Assembly: GCA_947561715.1 (NCBI GenBank)
Contig: OX387200.1
Span: 2,420,501-2,484,500, forward strand
Reading direction: 5' to 3'
DNA length: 64,000 nt
Source: Ascidia mentula
Taxonomy: Eukaryota; Chordata; Ascidiacea; Phlebobranchia; Ascidiidae
This document shows, one piece after another, positions 38,750-50,845 of the stretch. The position numbers were made by a program, and so were the translations under genes. Position 1 is the first letter of the stretch; each line of letters opens with the position of its first letter. Below the pieces are notes generated by a model. The model was given only the letters and a program-made list of their open reading frames with translations, was not told the DNA's origin and did no database searches.

Positions 38750-41700
38750 AAAATAGAGCAAATATTCATGTCATACCTCAAATACATCATCTGTGAATCC
38801 CAATTCAGCAACTAAATTTCATTTTGTTTTAAGTGTGACTTTGTAATTAATCCTGTATTCATATCAAATTGTGTGTTTTGTTTGACAGAATCTCATATTT
38901 ATTTTTCAGCATATGAGCATAGGTGCTGACCTGTTTTTAATTATGCAACTGATATGCATCAAATATTCATTTTGCTCCAATACAACATAATTTCAAGGAG
39001 CATATGTACATTGCGTAAATATCATGACATCAGGCATATTTCTGTGCATCTTACTCTTCAGTAAAATTCATATGCTTTGTGTTGTTAGTTTTTACTTTAG
39101 ATCAAACATAAAGAGTGTTTGCTGAACAAGGCAAAAATACCAGTGAACAGTATGACTTTGTACATTTTCTGGCATGTCAATCATAAAGCAGTTTTTGGAA
39201 CATATGATTGAAATGAAAACTAATGCCTTTATTTTGTTGGATTTGCTTTTGTTGTATCCATTACTAACGTCATTGTCAACGTGACATGCTGTTGATTTTG
39301 TTTTCAAACATTTACTAAATGCTTTTGCCAGCACTTGTCAACTTTTAATTGCTAACTAATATCAGCGCATGTGTTTAATCAGCTTTTGCTTCCTTGGTTG
39401 TGTTGTCAGACATGTTGTCGATAAATCGCTAAATATCTGTGTTTAACTTTTCTTTTGTCCACAAATTACCCATCTGTCAACAAATTGTTTACACAATACA
39501 CGTACGTTGATTCCACAATTGTTAATCCCCTTACCTGGCATTTTTCAAATGTACTTTTTGTAAATGCCAACCTTACATTACATTGAAGTAACAAAACTAG
39601 TGAAAGGAAAGGTTTCGCATGTTTTTTAAACCCATACTGTTTGTAAGTTTGTTTGTGTGTATCTGTTCAATTGTGCCTTAAAAGTGTTATATTTATTCAA
39701 TAAAATTCGTGCTTCTTGTTATGAAACTATCGGGTTTACAGTGGCTGAAAAGAAAAATGATTCTGCTATCATCTGTGTCCATTAACTATTACAAATGTAT
39801 CGAGTCTTTGGCAATTTTTTTACGTTCAACCCTGCCAGTGTTTAATATTTCTATACACCACACCCGCTTTTCGTGTGCACGGCATGTAACGTCAAAAAAA
39901 CGAAATCATTTTTGCCCGAACATACCCTGTGACTGATCAGTTAAGGCGCTGTCAACTGGTAAAGCGTCGACATTCTTCACTTCCGCTGTTCGTCTTTGCG
40001 TGGACGACCACCATGTAAGCGGTCAGCGTATTCTACGCCAGTCATGGGAAGCGGGAGTGACGTATATTAATAACGTACGAAGTAGGTTAGAAGGTGCATG
40101 TGATTCTGGTGGGAAATTCATTGCGTTGAATTTGTTCGATTTTTACGCCATGACGTTGCACATAGGTATATGTTTTCTTCTTTTAGCATAGAATCTGAAA
40201 TGTTGATCTATAAGGTAACTATCCTTTCGGCGTCACGTGTTTTTATGGGTTTTGGCAGTTTTACGCAGAGCAGGTGTAAGTTACCAGGAAAACAGCAAAG
40301 TATTTGATTGTACAATAGGTGCTATGAAGCTGTATAAATTGTGGTATATCTCTGCAAGTGCTGCCAGCACGAGTAGAACAGTCTTATTTTAAACCGCATC
40401 AAGACAGCCAAACCGAGCCTACATCCAGTAACAGTAAATGACAAGGCGCTGTCTGAAACGTTTTCCGCGCCTGCAAGGAAGTCACAATCATCTTTTTTTG
40501 TCACAATGCTGGTGGAGTGTTTACGTATTTGAGTCGTCGCTAATTTCGATTGGAATATGCATAGAAAAAAAGGTTATTTTTTGCCAGATTGAGCTGGATT
40601 TTTAATTCAGCCAACAGAATATTTTTGTTTGTCTAACCGCAGGGCATAACGGCAGCACAGTCATGTAGCGCACAACCAGCAAACTTGCATTCTAGACGAG
40701 TTTGAAACGACGTCGCATTGTTCTTCAAATTATTTATCGTGACATTTGTGATGGACTAACTGTAGGATCCTCCGAACGATCCTCCTCTTGAGAAATTATT
40801 TTGTGAAATCTCGCAGTGCATGTGTTACCGCAAATTGGTTGTTTCTCAGTCTCTAGCGTGGCCAGTTCATAAAAGTTTGCTTCTGCGTACTTTTGAGCCA
40901 CAGCGACACTGGTTTCGATGTGCAAAGAGACCAGTATGGACGTATTATGTCCTTAGAAGTGCGAGCCATGTTTAACACGAAATGCTTCAAAGGCGAGGTA
41001 AAAGTGTATGACAGTATCGGCTACATATAAATTTTGTAACAGTAACAGCTCGCAAACCCACAGGCAAGGTTGCATTTGATTTGCATCGTCACGCACTTAT
41101 TGTTTCGATTCAAGAAGCGTCGGAAATGAAGTGGTTTTGCATGTAAGGAATGCAACTGTGGGCGCGAAAAAAACCACTGATTACCACTAATCGCTGAGGA
41201 AATAATCAACTACAAACTGCTTTCAACTTGTCAATAAGTTTCCGAAAACAAACATGACTCAATTCTTGAGTCTCCGCACTTGCCATGAGGATGCTAGAAC
41301 ACTTTCGAGGTCATAATGTTGTGTAAATGGTTCACGAATATGTGAAGACGATTAAGGTTTCAGGCAACACTTTGTCAATACCATCAGCTGCAGTATTTTA
41401 GAATAACCAGTGACCCGAAGGTGGTTGTTATGTACAAAGTATTACTATTTTGCCAGGTTTGAATCCTCATATTCGTTAGTATCTGTGAGCAATAGCCTCG
41501 GGCTTGTAACATGCATGGTTTATACAATGTATTCTGCCCGGGGTTTGTTTTGTTGTTTTGTCTAATCCTGAGCGCATGTACCGCATACACCCTTTGCCGT
41601 GCCATAGCAGATAAGATTACGTGTTGCTGTAAAATATTTCAGCAACCGGTTCTCTTAAGTGAAACAGGCCTGCACGTAGGGTTGTTAACAACCGGTTCAT

Positions 41701-41791
41701 TTAGGTCGTTAAATTCCAAGAACAGTTTCGTTCGAACCGATTGAAATCGGCTGAAATTCACCACTGTTATCAGGTTTACATATTTAGTAAA
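38750..41791. other. Gene-poor region after EEPD1
   Basis: It holds the EEPD1 3' UTR and about 2 kb more. I found no coding exons or RNA genes. A CRE-like TGACGTA sits at 40058-40064, without context to judge its use. Confidence 0.5.
39699..39704 (+). terminator. Candidate distal polyadenylation signal for EEPD1
   Basis: AATAAA 950 bp past the stop codon, followed by TTCGTGCTTCTTG. A nearer signal was not found, but the distance makes the assignment tentative. Confidence 0.35.
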
Positions 41792-41894
41792 TACTATTTT
41801 ATCGTGAGGTTTTCAGGCTTGGCAGCCCAGGCAATGCAGCCCAGCTGGATCAGCCACTTTTTCCTGACAAGTCGGAACAAGATTTGAAAAATCA

Positions 41895-41968
41895 AGCTCC
41901 CGGTGAGGTTTGAACTCACGACCCTGGGCTAACCAGGCCCAACGCTCTACCAACTGAGCTACAGGAGC
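41895..41968 (-). tRNA. tRNA-like head of SINE copy A (anticodon loop reads GGT if folded)
   Basis: 74 bases fold as a cloverleaf: 7-bp acceptor GCTCCTG/CGGGAGC, D-arm GCTC/GAGC, T-arm GTGAG/CTCAC with loop TTCAAAC, anticodon stem TGGGC/GCCCA with loop CTGGTTA. There is one extra base between the D and anticodon stems. It is embedded in a repeat, so it is more likely a SINE promoter than a working tRNA gene. Confidence 0.5.
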
Positions 41969-42260
41969 TCAGTGGTTTCACGGGGTATATTGTGGCCAAG
42001 GTACACTGGTGCGCAAGCGCACAACTTGCCAGGCAACCTTCACATATACGTAGGGGATCTCTACCACCGTATCAGATGACGCAGTAATATTTCATGCAAT
42101 GGCATGACAGGCAGGATCGCCCCACTGCGCAGGTCCTTGCTTGGCGATCACAGCTAACGTATCGCGATCATGAGGTTTTCAGGCTTGGCAGCCCAGGCAA
42201 TGCAGCCCAGCTGGATCAGCCACTTTTTCCTGACAAGTCGGAACAAGATTTGAAAAATCA

Positions 42261-42334
42261 AGCTCCCGGTGAGGTTTGAACTCACGACCCTGGGCTAACC
42301 AGGCCCAACGCTCTACCAACTGAGCTACAGGAGC
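42261..42334 (-). tRNA. tRNA-like head of SINE copy B
   Basis: Identical over 74 bases to copy A at 41895-41968, one 366-bp period away. It carries pol III box A (TAGCTCAGTTGG) and box B (GAGTTCAAACCTC). Confidence 0.5.
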
Positions 42335-42610
42335 TCAGTGGTTTCACGGGGTATATTGTGGCCAAGGTACACTGGTGCGCAAGCGCACAACTTGCCAGGC
42401 AACCTTCACATATACGTAGGGGATCTCTACCACCGTATCAGATGACGCAGTAATATTTCATGCAATGGCATGATAGGCAGGATCGCCCCACTGCGCAGGT
42501 CCTTGCTTGGCGATCACAGCTAACGTATCGCGATCGCGAAGGTTGCCTGGCAAGTTGTGCGCTTGCGCACCAGTGTACCTTGGCCACAATATACCCCGTG
42601 AAACCACTGA

Positions 42611-42684
42611 GCTCCTGTAGCTCAGTTGGTAGAGCGTTGGGCCTGGTTAGCCCAGGGTCGTGAGTTCAAACCTCACCGGGAGCT
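42611..42684 (+). tRNA. tRNA-like head of SINE copy D, inverted
   Basis: The same 74 bases in the opposite orientation. It is followed directly by TGATTTTTCAAATC, with no run of T after the tRNA, so transcription would be expected to run on into the repeat body. Confidence 0.5.
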
Positions 42685-42871
42685 TGATTTTTCAAATCTT
42701 GTTCCGACTTGTCAGGAAAAAGTGGCTGATCCAGCTGGGCTGCATTGCCTGGGCTGCCAAGCCTGAAAACCTCATGATCGCGATACGTTAGCTGTGATCG
42801 CCAAGCAAGGACCTGCGCAGTGGGGCGATCCTGCCTATCATGCCATTGCATGAAATATTACTATTTTATCG

Positions 42872-43121
42872 TTAAGGTTTGTATCTGTTTACACGTATTC
42901 AACCTACAGCCAAAAAGAATTTCTAGGCAATAATGGAGGTGTAGTAAAGTTAGAGAACTGCACGAATAGAAGTAAAAAAATGTCGATGGTCATCTTCACT
43001 TACACGACTGAAAGCATCTTCCACGTTCTCGGGCGACTTAATTGTTAGATGTTGCTAGATTCGAAAAGGCCCCAAGGGTTGCAGACGATTTCCATGAAAA
43101 TTCTTTAAATCAACTTTGGAT
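42872..43121. other. 5' flank of the sulfotransferase array
   Basis: 250 bp between the SINE cluster and the first sulfotransferase ATG. It presumably holds the promoter and leader of gene A; no motif is clear. Confidence 0.4.
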
Positions 43122-45506
43122 ATGACAAGGGCCGTACTGTCTCGCAATAACCACAGAAGGATACTTGCTTTCATACTATTGGCAATTGCGAACGCATCTG
43201 TGGTTTATCTTGTAATGACACGCACAGAAAAGGCGACAATTCGTCGAAAAATTCAATTTGCAACACACTGGGGGCAAAATACCTGGCAGCATCAAAATGA
43301 AATGACTGATATTTCCATCATACGCAAGCTGCAGAGACGCGATGACCTATGGAAGGAGATTACGCAGTACAACGAATTGAACGTAAAGGTGCACGTCAAT
43401 ATTATTGTTAGTTTCAAGCTAACGCAAACGTTTGTACCAATGTTTCTCGGTGCCCTTTGAACTTGTGTAAAACTGCTTGTATTTCATAACCTTTTGTGAC
43501 GGTACGCTGATTGGGAAAAAACAAATCCACATATTTATTTACGAAAGGTTGAATGGTGACTTGGTTATGTATGACCCGAGGAACCTGGAAATACAAGCAT
43601 TTGATTTATCATGAATATTTTATATCTTGTTAACCTGTAGCCTCATCAAGATAATGTCAATTCTTTGTTTTTTCTCAGAACGAAAAACGACGGCTTCCAA
43701 AAGTAATTGGTATTGGAGTTAAGAAATGTGGAACGGGCGGCATAATCCACTTTCTTAATCACCATCCTCTGGTAAAAATCCCCCGAACAAGGGAAACCAA
43801 GTTTTTCCACTCAAGAAAACTTAACTACACGAAATACAGGTGAAGTTTTGTTACTACCGTTCTGACATTGTATCGCATTCAAACCGAAATCAACAATATG
43901 TCTGATATGACCAAGCAGTAGTCTATACAAAACCAAGTGTTATTTTGCTGCCAGCAAAAGATTTGTTCAAACAATTTTTCTCCAATGAAAAGTATTCTCT
44001 ATCAAGGTTGTTGTGTGCAAGGTAACAAGAATCGCGTTTTTGTTAATCAAGGAAAAAAAATCTGCCGAAACACGCAATATTTTTTCCTGTACACTCTGTG
44101 TACGAATGTAATGCCTCGCTTTACTTAATTGCTAAAGCGAATAAAGCAGTTCTAAGCTCAAGCAATGAATCATTACCAGCGCAATTTTTCTCTCAAAATG
44201 TTCCGATTATTCTTAAACAAATCTGTATTCTTTTCGAAGGATGAAGATGCCCTTCACCAACGATAGGCAGGTTGCTATGGAAAAGAGCCCGTCGTACTTT
44301 AATGCCGCCCCAGAAGAAGTCCCGGATCGAATTAAGTCAGGAATACCGGACGTCAAGCTGATACTGATCGTTTGCGATCCAACACCGAGGGCTTTTTCCG
44401 ATTACGTCCACGAGGTTGGTAAATTTACAAACCATCTCCCAAAATATCTCTTATAATTAACTTTCCTCAACGATACAAGGCGTCGATGTTGCCAAGATTT
44501 GTTAATCGGCCAAAAACGATGTTGAAATTGCAATTATTGTCAACGCGACCACTGCATTTGGTTTGTTAGGCTCATGATACGGAGGAAGAATGTCATTTAA
44601 ATAACATAAATCAACCTGTTCTTACTAGGTGGTACCGATTGTCCAAAATTGAAGTGATTGACGATCTGTGTCAATGTGGTCTTTTATTTTATTATGTTTA
44701 TTTATTTATGGCAAACATGTACAACAAATGATTTGGTTTGAAGAAATTGACATTATAATTTACTAAAATGTCTGTGAAGGTTCTGGTGCCTTCATTTCTT
44801 TCTATAAAAATCCACATACTGTGTGGCTTCATTCCCTAAAACCAACACTATTTGTTGTTCAATCAGTTTATGTGGCATAAACAAATGTCAATATTTACAG
44901 CGCAACAATTTTTTTACCAACCACGTCAAGATGGTTGCCAAATACAAAACTTTTGATGATTATGTCGACACTTATTTGCCAAAAGTTCAAATGAAGATCG
45001 AAGAGTGGAAGCCGCAAAACTCATCCCTTGATGACGAGCCCGCGAACGGTCAAAGGAAAAATATCATCAAGCTCAAACAAACTGATTCAGCATCCACGAT
45101 ACTTACGCATGGATTATACACAGCTCATATTGGCAGGTGGAAGTCAGTATTCAATGAATCAAATCTCAAGATCATTGAAGGAAACCAATTCCTGGAGGAT
45201 CCAGGAGCCATCATGGAGGACCTCCAAGATTTCATCGGTCTTCCAAAACTTTTGCTCCGTGAGGATTTTGTGAAGCGACCTGACACAGGTTTCTACTGCT
45301 ACCGTCGATTTACCGAGGAACATCTTAGAAACCAAACAAACCCCACAAATCACGAATACATGCAATGCTTGAACAGAGGCAAGGGGTTAACGCGGAATAA
45401 TCAGAAAACCATACCGTCGGCTGCTTTTCAAAAACTGAGTTATTTTTATCGTCCATTCAACGAGAGGTTTTATAGAGAAGTTGGAGAGGATTTCGACTGG
45501 TTGTGA
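43122..45506 (+). CDS. Heparan sulfate 3-O-sulfotransferase-like, array gene A
   Basis: Four exons: 43122-43388, 43679-43839, 44240-44414 and 44901-45506; 402 residues. It should be a type II Golgi membrane protein: a short basic tail, one membrane span (ILAFILLAIANASVVYLV), a stem with LWKEITQYN, then a sulfotransferase domain of the HS3ST group that would take sulfate from PAPS. Marks: RLPKVIGIGVKKCGTGG (5'-phosphosulfate loop, about 104-108), RETKFF with the presumed catalytic Glu (about 128), MEKSPSYF, VCDPTPRAFSDY (3'-phosphate strand), YTAHIGRWKSVF, GFYCYRRF, KGLTRN and FYRPFNERFYREVG. In known 3-OSTs the strand starts with Arg (LRDP) but here it is Cys, and the KGR loop reads KGL. The acceptor sugar cannot be deduced. 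It is the first of three tandem genes with the same exon plan. Confidence 0.88.
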
Positions 45507-46740
45507 CACGAGCTGTTTGTTTGTCGTTTTCGGTAAAAATAACTGGTGCTCAATCGCAATGCCCGCACAATTGCCATTTAAATGGTAAATATATCGTTTT
45601 ATTTGCAATTATATCGTTTTACTGGATCGTTAACAATCAACGCAACAATGTTTGGGGTAGCATTTTGAAACTAAAGCCAAGATCCAGTTGTTGTCAAGTT
45701 TTTCTGCAGTGAACAATTTGACTGTTGTAGGGTCATAGATAAGCATGATTCCCTGACGTTGATTTGGGTAAAGCTACATTTGCTTTAAACCTACTGGTCA
45801 CCGTAGTAGCCTACATAAACGCTGTTAATGGTTTGGTCCCGGTCATATAATAAACAAACAAAACCCGTGTTTGCTAAAGTCGTCTAAGCCTTTGACGTCA
45901 TTGAAACAAACACGATGGGCAAATAAACCATAAAGAAGCAACGGCTTTATATAACAAGCTGTGGCTTTCGAGGCGGGGATGTAACGTTATGAGGTAATGG
46001 ATACATTGGGTTGAAAAATAAACGCACCAGGGAGGTATGCGCACTTTTCCTGGCATTTCTAACTCACAAGAGTTGTATTTTGTGCACGAAATCGACAGGC
46101 AGAACCGAATTGATTCACAAGCATGTTGTACTTTCGGTGAAAGAAGAGTCTAAAATGTTTTTGTATTTCGCGCTAATATATATTTGTATGGTAATATAAA
46201 CTAAAAAACTGAGATGTATTAGGCATACAAGGCACATGCCTAATATCAGGGCCAGTCTGCCAATGACAGGATTGTATTTAAATGGGGGACAGAAGTTATT
46301 ATCTAATAGTTAACCCTTGATGAGGTAAGAATTGTCTAGAAACCCAGCAGTTTTAACCTGGAGATGAAAACTTACTTTTCTGCAGAAAGAAATTGACTGA
46401 CCATCTGATCATAGAACAAATATCTCAACGTTTTTTTGCACCTAAAACTACCCGTGAGTTCTTTTAAGGTATAAACAGAAAACCTCAGATCAACATTCAA
46501 ATATTAGTGGAAAATTTCTGACAACAGTATTTTCGCATCAGGTCGCTATAACAACCAAACCTTTACCTTTTGTGTGTTGTAATCAAGCAAGTTTTTAAAA
46601 AAAACGTTGTATTTGCTAATACAGAAATAGAGTGCTCGCTGTAGACGCGGAAAGTTTGTTTGCACAACAGCACTGACACCAGTCAATAGTACCGGATATT
46701 TGTTCCTAAAACTGAGGGAACTTTTGGGAACAACCTTAAC
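45507..46740. other. Spacer between sulfotransferase genes A and B
   Basis: About 1.2 kb of 3' flank of A and promoter of B. No conserved exon, repeat or RNA gene is recognised. Confidence 0.5.
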
Positions 46741-49581
46741 ATGACAAATCAGGCCTCAACCCTTGGGAGGCAAAAAAAGATACTTTTCCTTTTCTTGTTT
46801 GGAGTAATAAATGCCTTCGCGCTATATTTGCTCGTGACACGGATGGAAAAGTTAGCATTTTTTCGAAAAATCCAAGTTGCAAAAAAGCGACTCGTGTTGA
46901 CAAGCAACCAGCAGCAGTCAAGCGGAACGAATAAGATTTCTATTAAAAACAAGGTGGAGAGGCGCGAAGACTTGTGGGAGGAAATTGCGCAATACAACGC
47001 AGATAACCAGAAGGTGGGAACATTATAATGCGTTATGTAAGTAGTTTGCCTTTAAACGTGAAATGTGGGTAAAATGTTCCGTTATTTGGAAATTTCCTGT
47101 CCTTATTTATAGAATTTATTTTTTATTTTCACTTCACACCATGTTTTAGGCATTGTTGCGCACAATAAACTAATAAAGATCAACGACCGGTTTTAACAAT
47201 AGCCCGAATTTATACAAAAATTTAGTATTAGTGTAAACCTTTAAGATCGCAGAGTCTCCAGGCAATATATTACAATCTACCTGCAGTGCACATATTAATT
47301 GGCTCCGTATATACATATATTATCAGGCTACATTTTTGCAACATTTACTATCTCTTGTGAACTCTCTATCACTAGAACGAAGAACGACGACTTCCAAAGG
47401 TAATCGGTATTGGGGTTAAGAAATGCGGAACTGGGGGAATCATTCGTTTTCTAAATCATCATCCGCTGGTAAAATCTCCAGAACAGATGGAAATGTTCTT
47501 CTTCAATTCAGAGAAAATTAACTACGAGTCTTACAGGTGGGATTCTCTTTTTATATTCGTACAATAAATAAAACAGAGAGTATATATGAGGTTTACACCT
47601 TACTACGGGGAGCGACAACCAGGCCCATTAGGCCATGGTCCGTTCTATGATCGCGAAGTTTATTATACAGTGTGAATATTCTCGTATCGATTGCTTAAAT
47701 TATTAAGATGTCCATGGCACTGTGTTTATAAAAGTGTTCATATTATACCATAATAGTAGCTCTGTTCATTGCACTTGTGGTTTTAAACATGACCTGGTCG
47801 GTATTACAACGGGCCACAAGGCAGGCACGGTAACTTTTCTCTTTTCACATAGCAGTTAACTCGACAAGCATGAAGAATAGAATAGAACAGCACTATAAGC
47901 GAGTGAAAAGAATTTTCAGACACTATCCTGCGTTCATCCCATAACGTTAGAACGATCGTCACTAGGGTGACGTAACATTGTTGCTTTTTTGTACACATTT
48001 ATGATGGAATTACAAATATCCTTTCAGTTTCAACGTCATAACAACTAATTGTTCGCTCATACACGTATGTACGTTTACATAGGAAAAGAATGCCTCCGAC
48101 TAACGAACGACAAATCACAATGGAAAAGACGCCAATGTATTTCAATGGAGCCCCGGAGAATATTCCAGACCGAATTAAGTCAGGAATACCGGACGCCAAG
48201 TTGATATTGATCGTTTGCGACCCTACGTCAAGATCTTTTTCCGACTATGTGCATGAGGTGAGAGAGAAGTTTTTTACAACCTGGGAGTTTCAGAGAATCG
48301 TGTAAGCTTATTGATGCTTATTATCATATACAGCACACTCAAAACATGCATGACATTGTGGGTGACGATTCCCTTTTTACAATTGATGAAAGTTTTAATT
48401 TTAGCAATGTGTCTACCAAGAGGTGCAGAGCAAGGGGTTTAGGGCTGGCAAGCCTTTGTAGAAGAAATAAATTAGGTTCAATGCAAGCAATAGTGCCCAT
48501 GGACTCCCCTTTTGATATCCTGTCCCTCACATACACCCTGTAGACTCGTATGGGCCGTATTGGTTGCACTCCCCTCTCATGGGGTTTGGTGTCAACAAAT
48601 TATCCTACATCGTGTTAACATATGTATTAAGCAATGTGTTGTTGTCAGGCATATTATATTACAATTATTCTGTACTTCTAGCACTCATCAACGTATACTT
48701 TTATTTACCGATGAAGCCCAGTTGAATAACAGGCGAAACGTATAGGTGAATAGGTGAAGTAAAATACGTTTACTTGTGCCAGAATAACAGATTACTTCAA
48801 ACATGAAAATAAGTTGCGTATAAGCTGCAGACAGATGGCCACTGTTTCGACCTAAAAGGTCTCATCAGTGCAGCTGGTGTGACTATAAGACGACTTTGCT
48901 GACCTAACGGCCAAGCATTGCTTATCATAAGAAAATAAGTGTTTAAAAAATGAAACAAGAAATTAAATGTGGACGTATATTTTATCTCAGCGGATAAGGT
49001 TCACCTATTATGGCGAGAAAATGGTTTCCAAATATGAAACATTTGATGAATATGTCGATGATTATTTGCCAAAAGTTCAAAGCAGGATCACGGAGTGGAA
49101 AACCAAGAACGCAACACATGATGTCGGCAATCTTAGAGAACACATCATCAAGTTTGGAAAAACTGATCCCGCATCCAAAATACTTACCAATGGATTATAC
49201 ACAGCTCATATTGGCAGGTGGAAGTCAGTATTCAATGAATCAAATCTCAAGATCATTGAAGGAAAACAATTCATGGAGGATCCTGGAGCAATCATGGAGG
49301 ACCTCCAAGATTTTATCGGTCTTCCAAAACTTTTGCTCCGTGAGGATTTTGTAAAGCGACCTGACACAGGTTTCTACTGCTACCGTCGATTTACGGAGGA
49401 ACATCTTCGAAACCAAGCAAGTAACACAACAGGAGGGTTAAACTGTCTGGGTGGAAAGGGAAGAACTCGGAATAATCAGAAAGCTGTTTCGGAGGCAACG
49501 TTAAAGAAACTGCGAGACTTTTACCGATCGTTTAATCAACAGTTTTATGAGGACGTTGGTGTTGACTATGGGTGGCTCTGA
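46741..49581 (+). CDS. Heparan sulfate 3-O-sulfotransferase-like, array gene B
   Basis: Exons 46741-47013, 47376-47536, 48083-48257 and 48991-49581; 399 residues in frame throughout. The plan is as gene A: a membrane span (ILFLFLFGVINAFALYLLVT), stem motif LWEEIAQYN, RLPKVIGIGVKKCGTGG, MEMFFF with the presumed catalytic Glu, MEKTPMYF, VCDPTSRSFSDY, YTAHIGRWKSVF, GFYCYRRF and KGRTRNNQK, ending FYRSFNQQFYEDVG. It keeps the KGR loop that gene A has lost, but shares Cys for Arg at the 3'-phosphate strand. Exons 2 and 3 have the same lengths (161 and 175 bp) as in A and C, and all introns are at the same phase. Intron 3 holds two dispersed repeats. AATAAA follows the stop at 49611-49616. Confidence 0.88.
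48693..48803 (-). repeat. Dispersed repeat, partner of 23962-24062
   Basis: In the complement it reads AAGTAATCTGTTATTCTGGC, then CGCCTGTTATTCAACT and GGTAAATAAAAGTATACG, a variant of the copy in ABCC10. It lies in intron 3 of sulfotransferase B. Confidence 0.6.
48811..48935 (-). repeat. Member of the GCACTGATGAGACC repeat family
   Basis: In the complement: AGCTGCACTGATGAGACC, TAGGTCGAAACAGTGGCC, ATCTGTCTGCAGCTTAT, preceded by CAGCAAAGTCGTCTTATAG. It lies in intron 3 of sulfotransferase B. Confidence 0.6.
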
Positions 49582-49610
49582 GCCATAACCTCGCGCAATT
49601 GTAACAAAAA

Positions 49611-49616
49611 AATAAA
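49611..49616 (+). terminator. Polyadenylation signal of sulfotransferase B
   Basis: AATAAA 30 bp past the stop codon, which would give a very short 3' UTR. Confidence 0.5.
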
Positions 49617-50302
49617 TAAGGTTCTCAAAATCTGTTTTTTATGCAATCTTTTCCGAAACCGGCCATAAAGCGCATTTAGAGGAAATATAAGGTTTACAGT
49701 TTATTGATTATATCTTGAAACTTATGTACGGATGGGTAAAACCTTTAACAGTTTGGTCCACCTCCTGTCTTACACGATATTTTATTGATTTTTTTTACTT
49801 TTGTTTAAATTATCACGTGATTTACGCACACTGAGCCTTTTACGTTTCGGCCAAAAAAAAATCAAAAAAGAAAGAAAAATGGCGGTAAGTTAATGTGTTA
49901 TAATATACGGCAAGCACTTTTTCCATCCCACGGGTATTGCCTTGTGTGGAACAACATAACGTTAGTCAGCAAATAACATAAGGCAACACGGTTGGTGACA
50001 ACACGATTTCAACCTACGCACAATGAAACAGTGCCAGCAAAATTAGAAATAGGGGACAGTTGTGGATTAAACGCTTTGGACAGGCATGCAGGCATCCAAA
50101 TATCGTAAAAGGCCGGACTCCTAGTTAACTTTGTTTCGCTGTTTTGCTGGTTTCATGTGATCTTGTCAGAGTTGTTTGTGCTTTCACGTTTTTACCAGTC
50201 TGCAGCAACTGACAGAATGTACACTAGTGTACAGACCTTTATAGACCTTCATGTCAGCTTCTTTCTATATTTATACGATTTTTGTTTAAACAGATGCACT
50301 CA

Positions 50303-50353
50303 TGGGCGTATCCAGGGGGGGTCCGAGGGGGTCCGGACCTCCCCCCCCCCTTT
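50303..50353. repeat. GC-rich palindromic fragment
   Basis: A run with GGGGGGGTCCGAGG, GTCCGG and ACCTCCCCCCCCCC that can fold back on itself, in sharp contrast to the AT-rich surroundings. The leading words (GGCGTATCCAGG) resemble the start of repeats seen in many invertebrate genomes; the family is uncertain. Confidence 0.45.
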
Positions 50354-50473
50354 TGTGAAATAATTTGGTCTTTTTTGATAACTAAACAAACGCCACTGTA
50401 TTTTTTTGTCAAAATCCGCGTGAAAACCAGAAATTTTCTTTAACGTTGACCTATAAACCGCATCGTGCTTGCA

Positions 50474-50554
50474 TTCACCATTGTTTCCAAACAGGGAGCA
50501 TTGTTACCGAACACTTGGCAATGTTACCAAACATGTTGCATTGTTACGAAACAA
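50474..50554 (+). repeat. Tandem repeat, four units of about 20 bp
   Basis: Units of the form GCATTGTTACCGAACAC with spacing 20 bp and two to five changes between units. Confidence 0.65.
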
Positions 50555-50845
50555 GTGTCATTTTTCGTCAGTCCAAGAACGAAACGTCGTTTGTCAGTGG
50601 CCACGTTGTAATGACAAGCGGTTTACTTGCGTGAAAGTCAATTAGTTTAGTTGTTAAACTTTGAAAGCAGTAGTAATAAAACTACGGCGCAAGCACAATA
50701 CAGCAAAACCTCGCATCGGGTGTTCCATGGCGTTACACAATTGCGCAAGCCAGAAAGCCACAGTTTATATGACGGTTGGCGCGAACAACGGCGTTCGTAT
50801 TTTGCGATTCTCGCCCACAATTAACCTTAGTTTATACCTGAAAAT

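Larger units (their letters stand above)
41792..42871. mobile_element. Nested cluster of tRNA-derived SINE copies with flanking 13-bp direct repeats
   Basis: A 13-bp repeat TACTATTTTATCG lies at both edges (41792-41804 and 42859-42871). Between them, on -, are a copy lacking its 3' end (41805-42040), a full 320-bp copy (42087-42406) and a 3' fragment (42453-42536), linked by two identical 46-bp spacers so that the period is 366 bp. A full copy on + follows (42539-42858). Each full copy reads AAGGTTGCCTGG, a tRNA-like head, AGCTTGATTTTTCAAATC, a GC-rich body (CTGGGCTGCATTGCCTGGG) and an end ATTGCATGAAATATTA. The three tRNA-like heads are identical, so the arrangement is young. The family may be the composite SINE (Cics-1) described from Ciona; that is from memory. 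Confidence 0.8.
49582..50845. other. Spacer after sulfotransferase B
   Basis: It contains a short GC-rich palindromic stretch (50303-50353) and a 20-bp tandem repeat (50474-50554). No gene is recognised. Confidence 0.5.

Noticed and set aside
40734-41744. Frames of 60-77 codons downstream of EEPD1
   Set aside because: No conserved motifs or splice partners; composition is like the surrounding non-coding DNA.
41895-42684. Three functional tRNA-Thr genes
   Set aside because: They lie inside a repeated unit whose tail and degenerate relatives occur elsewhere, they have an extra base between stems, and no T-run terminator follows the head.
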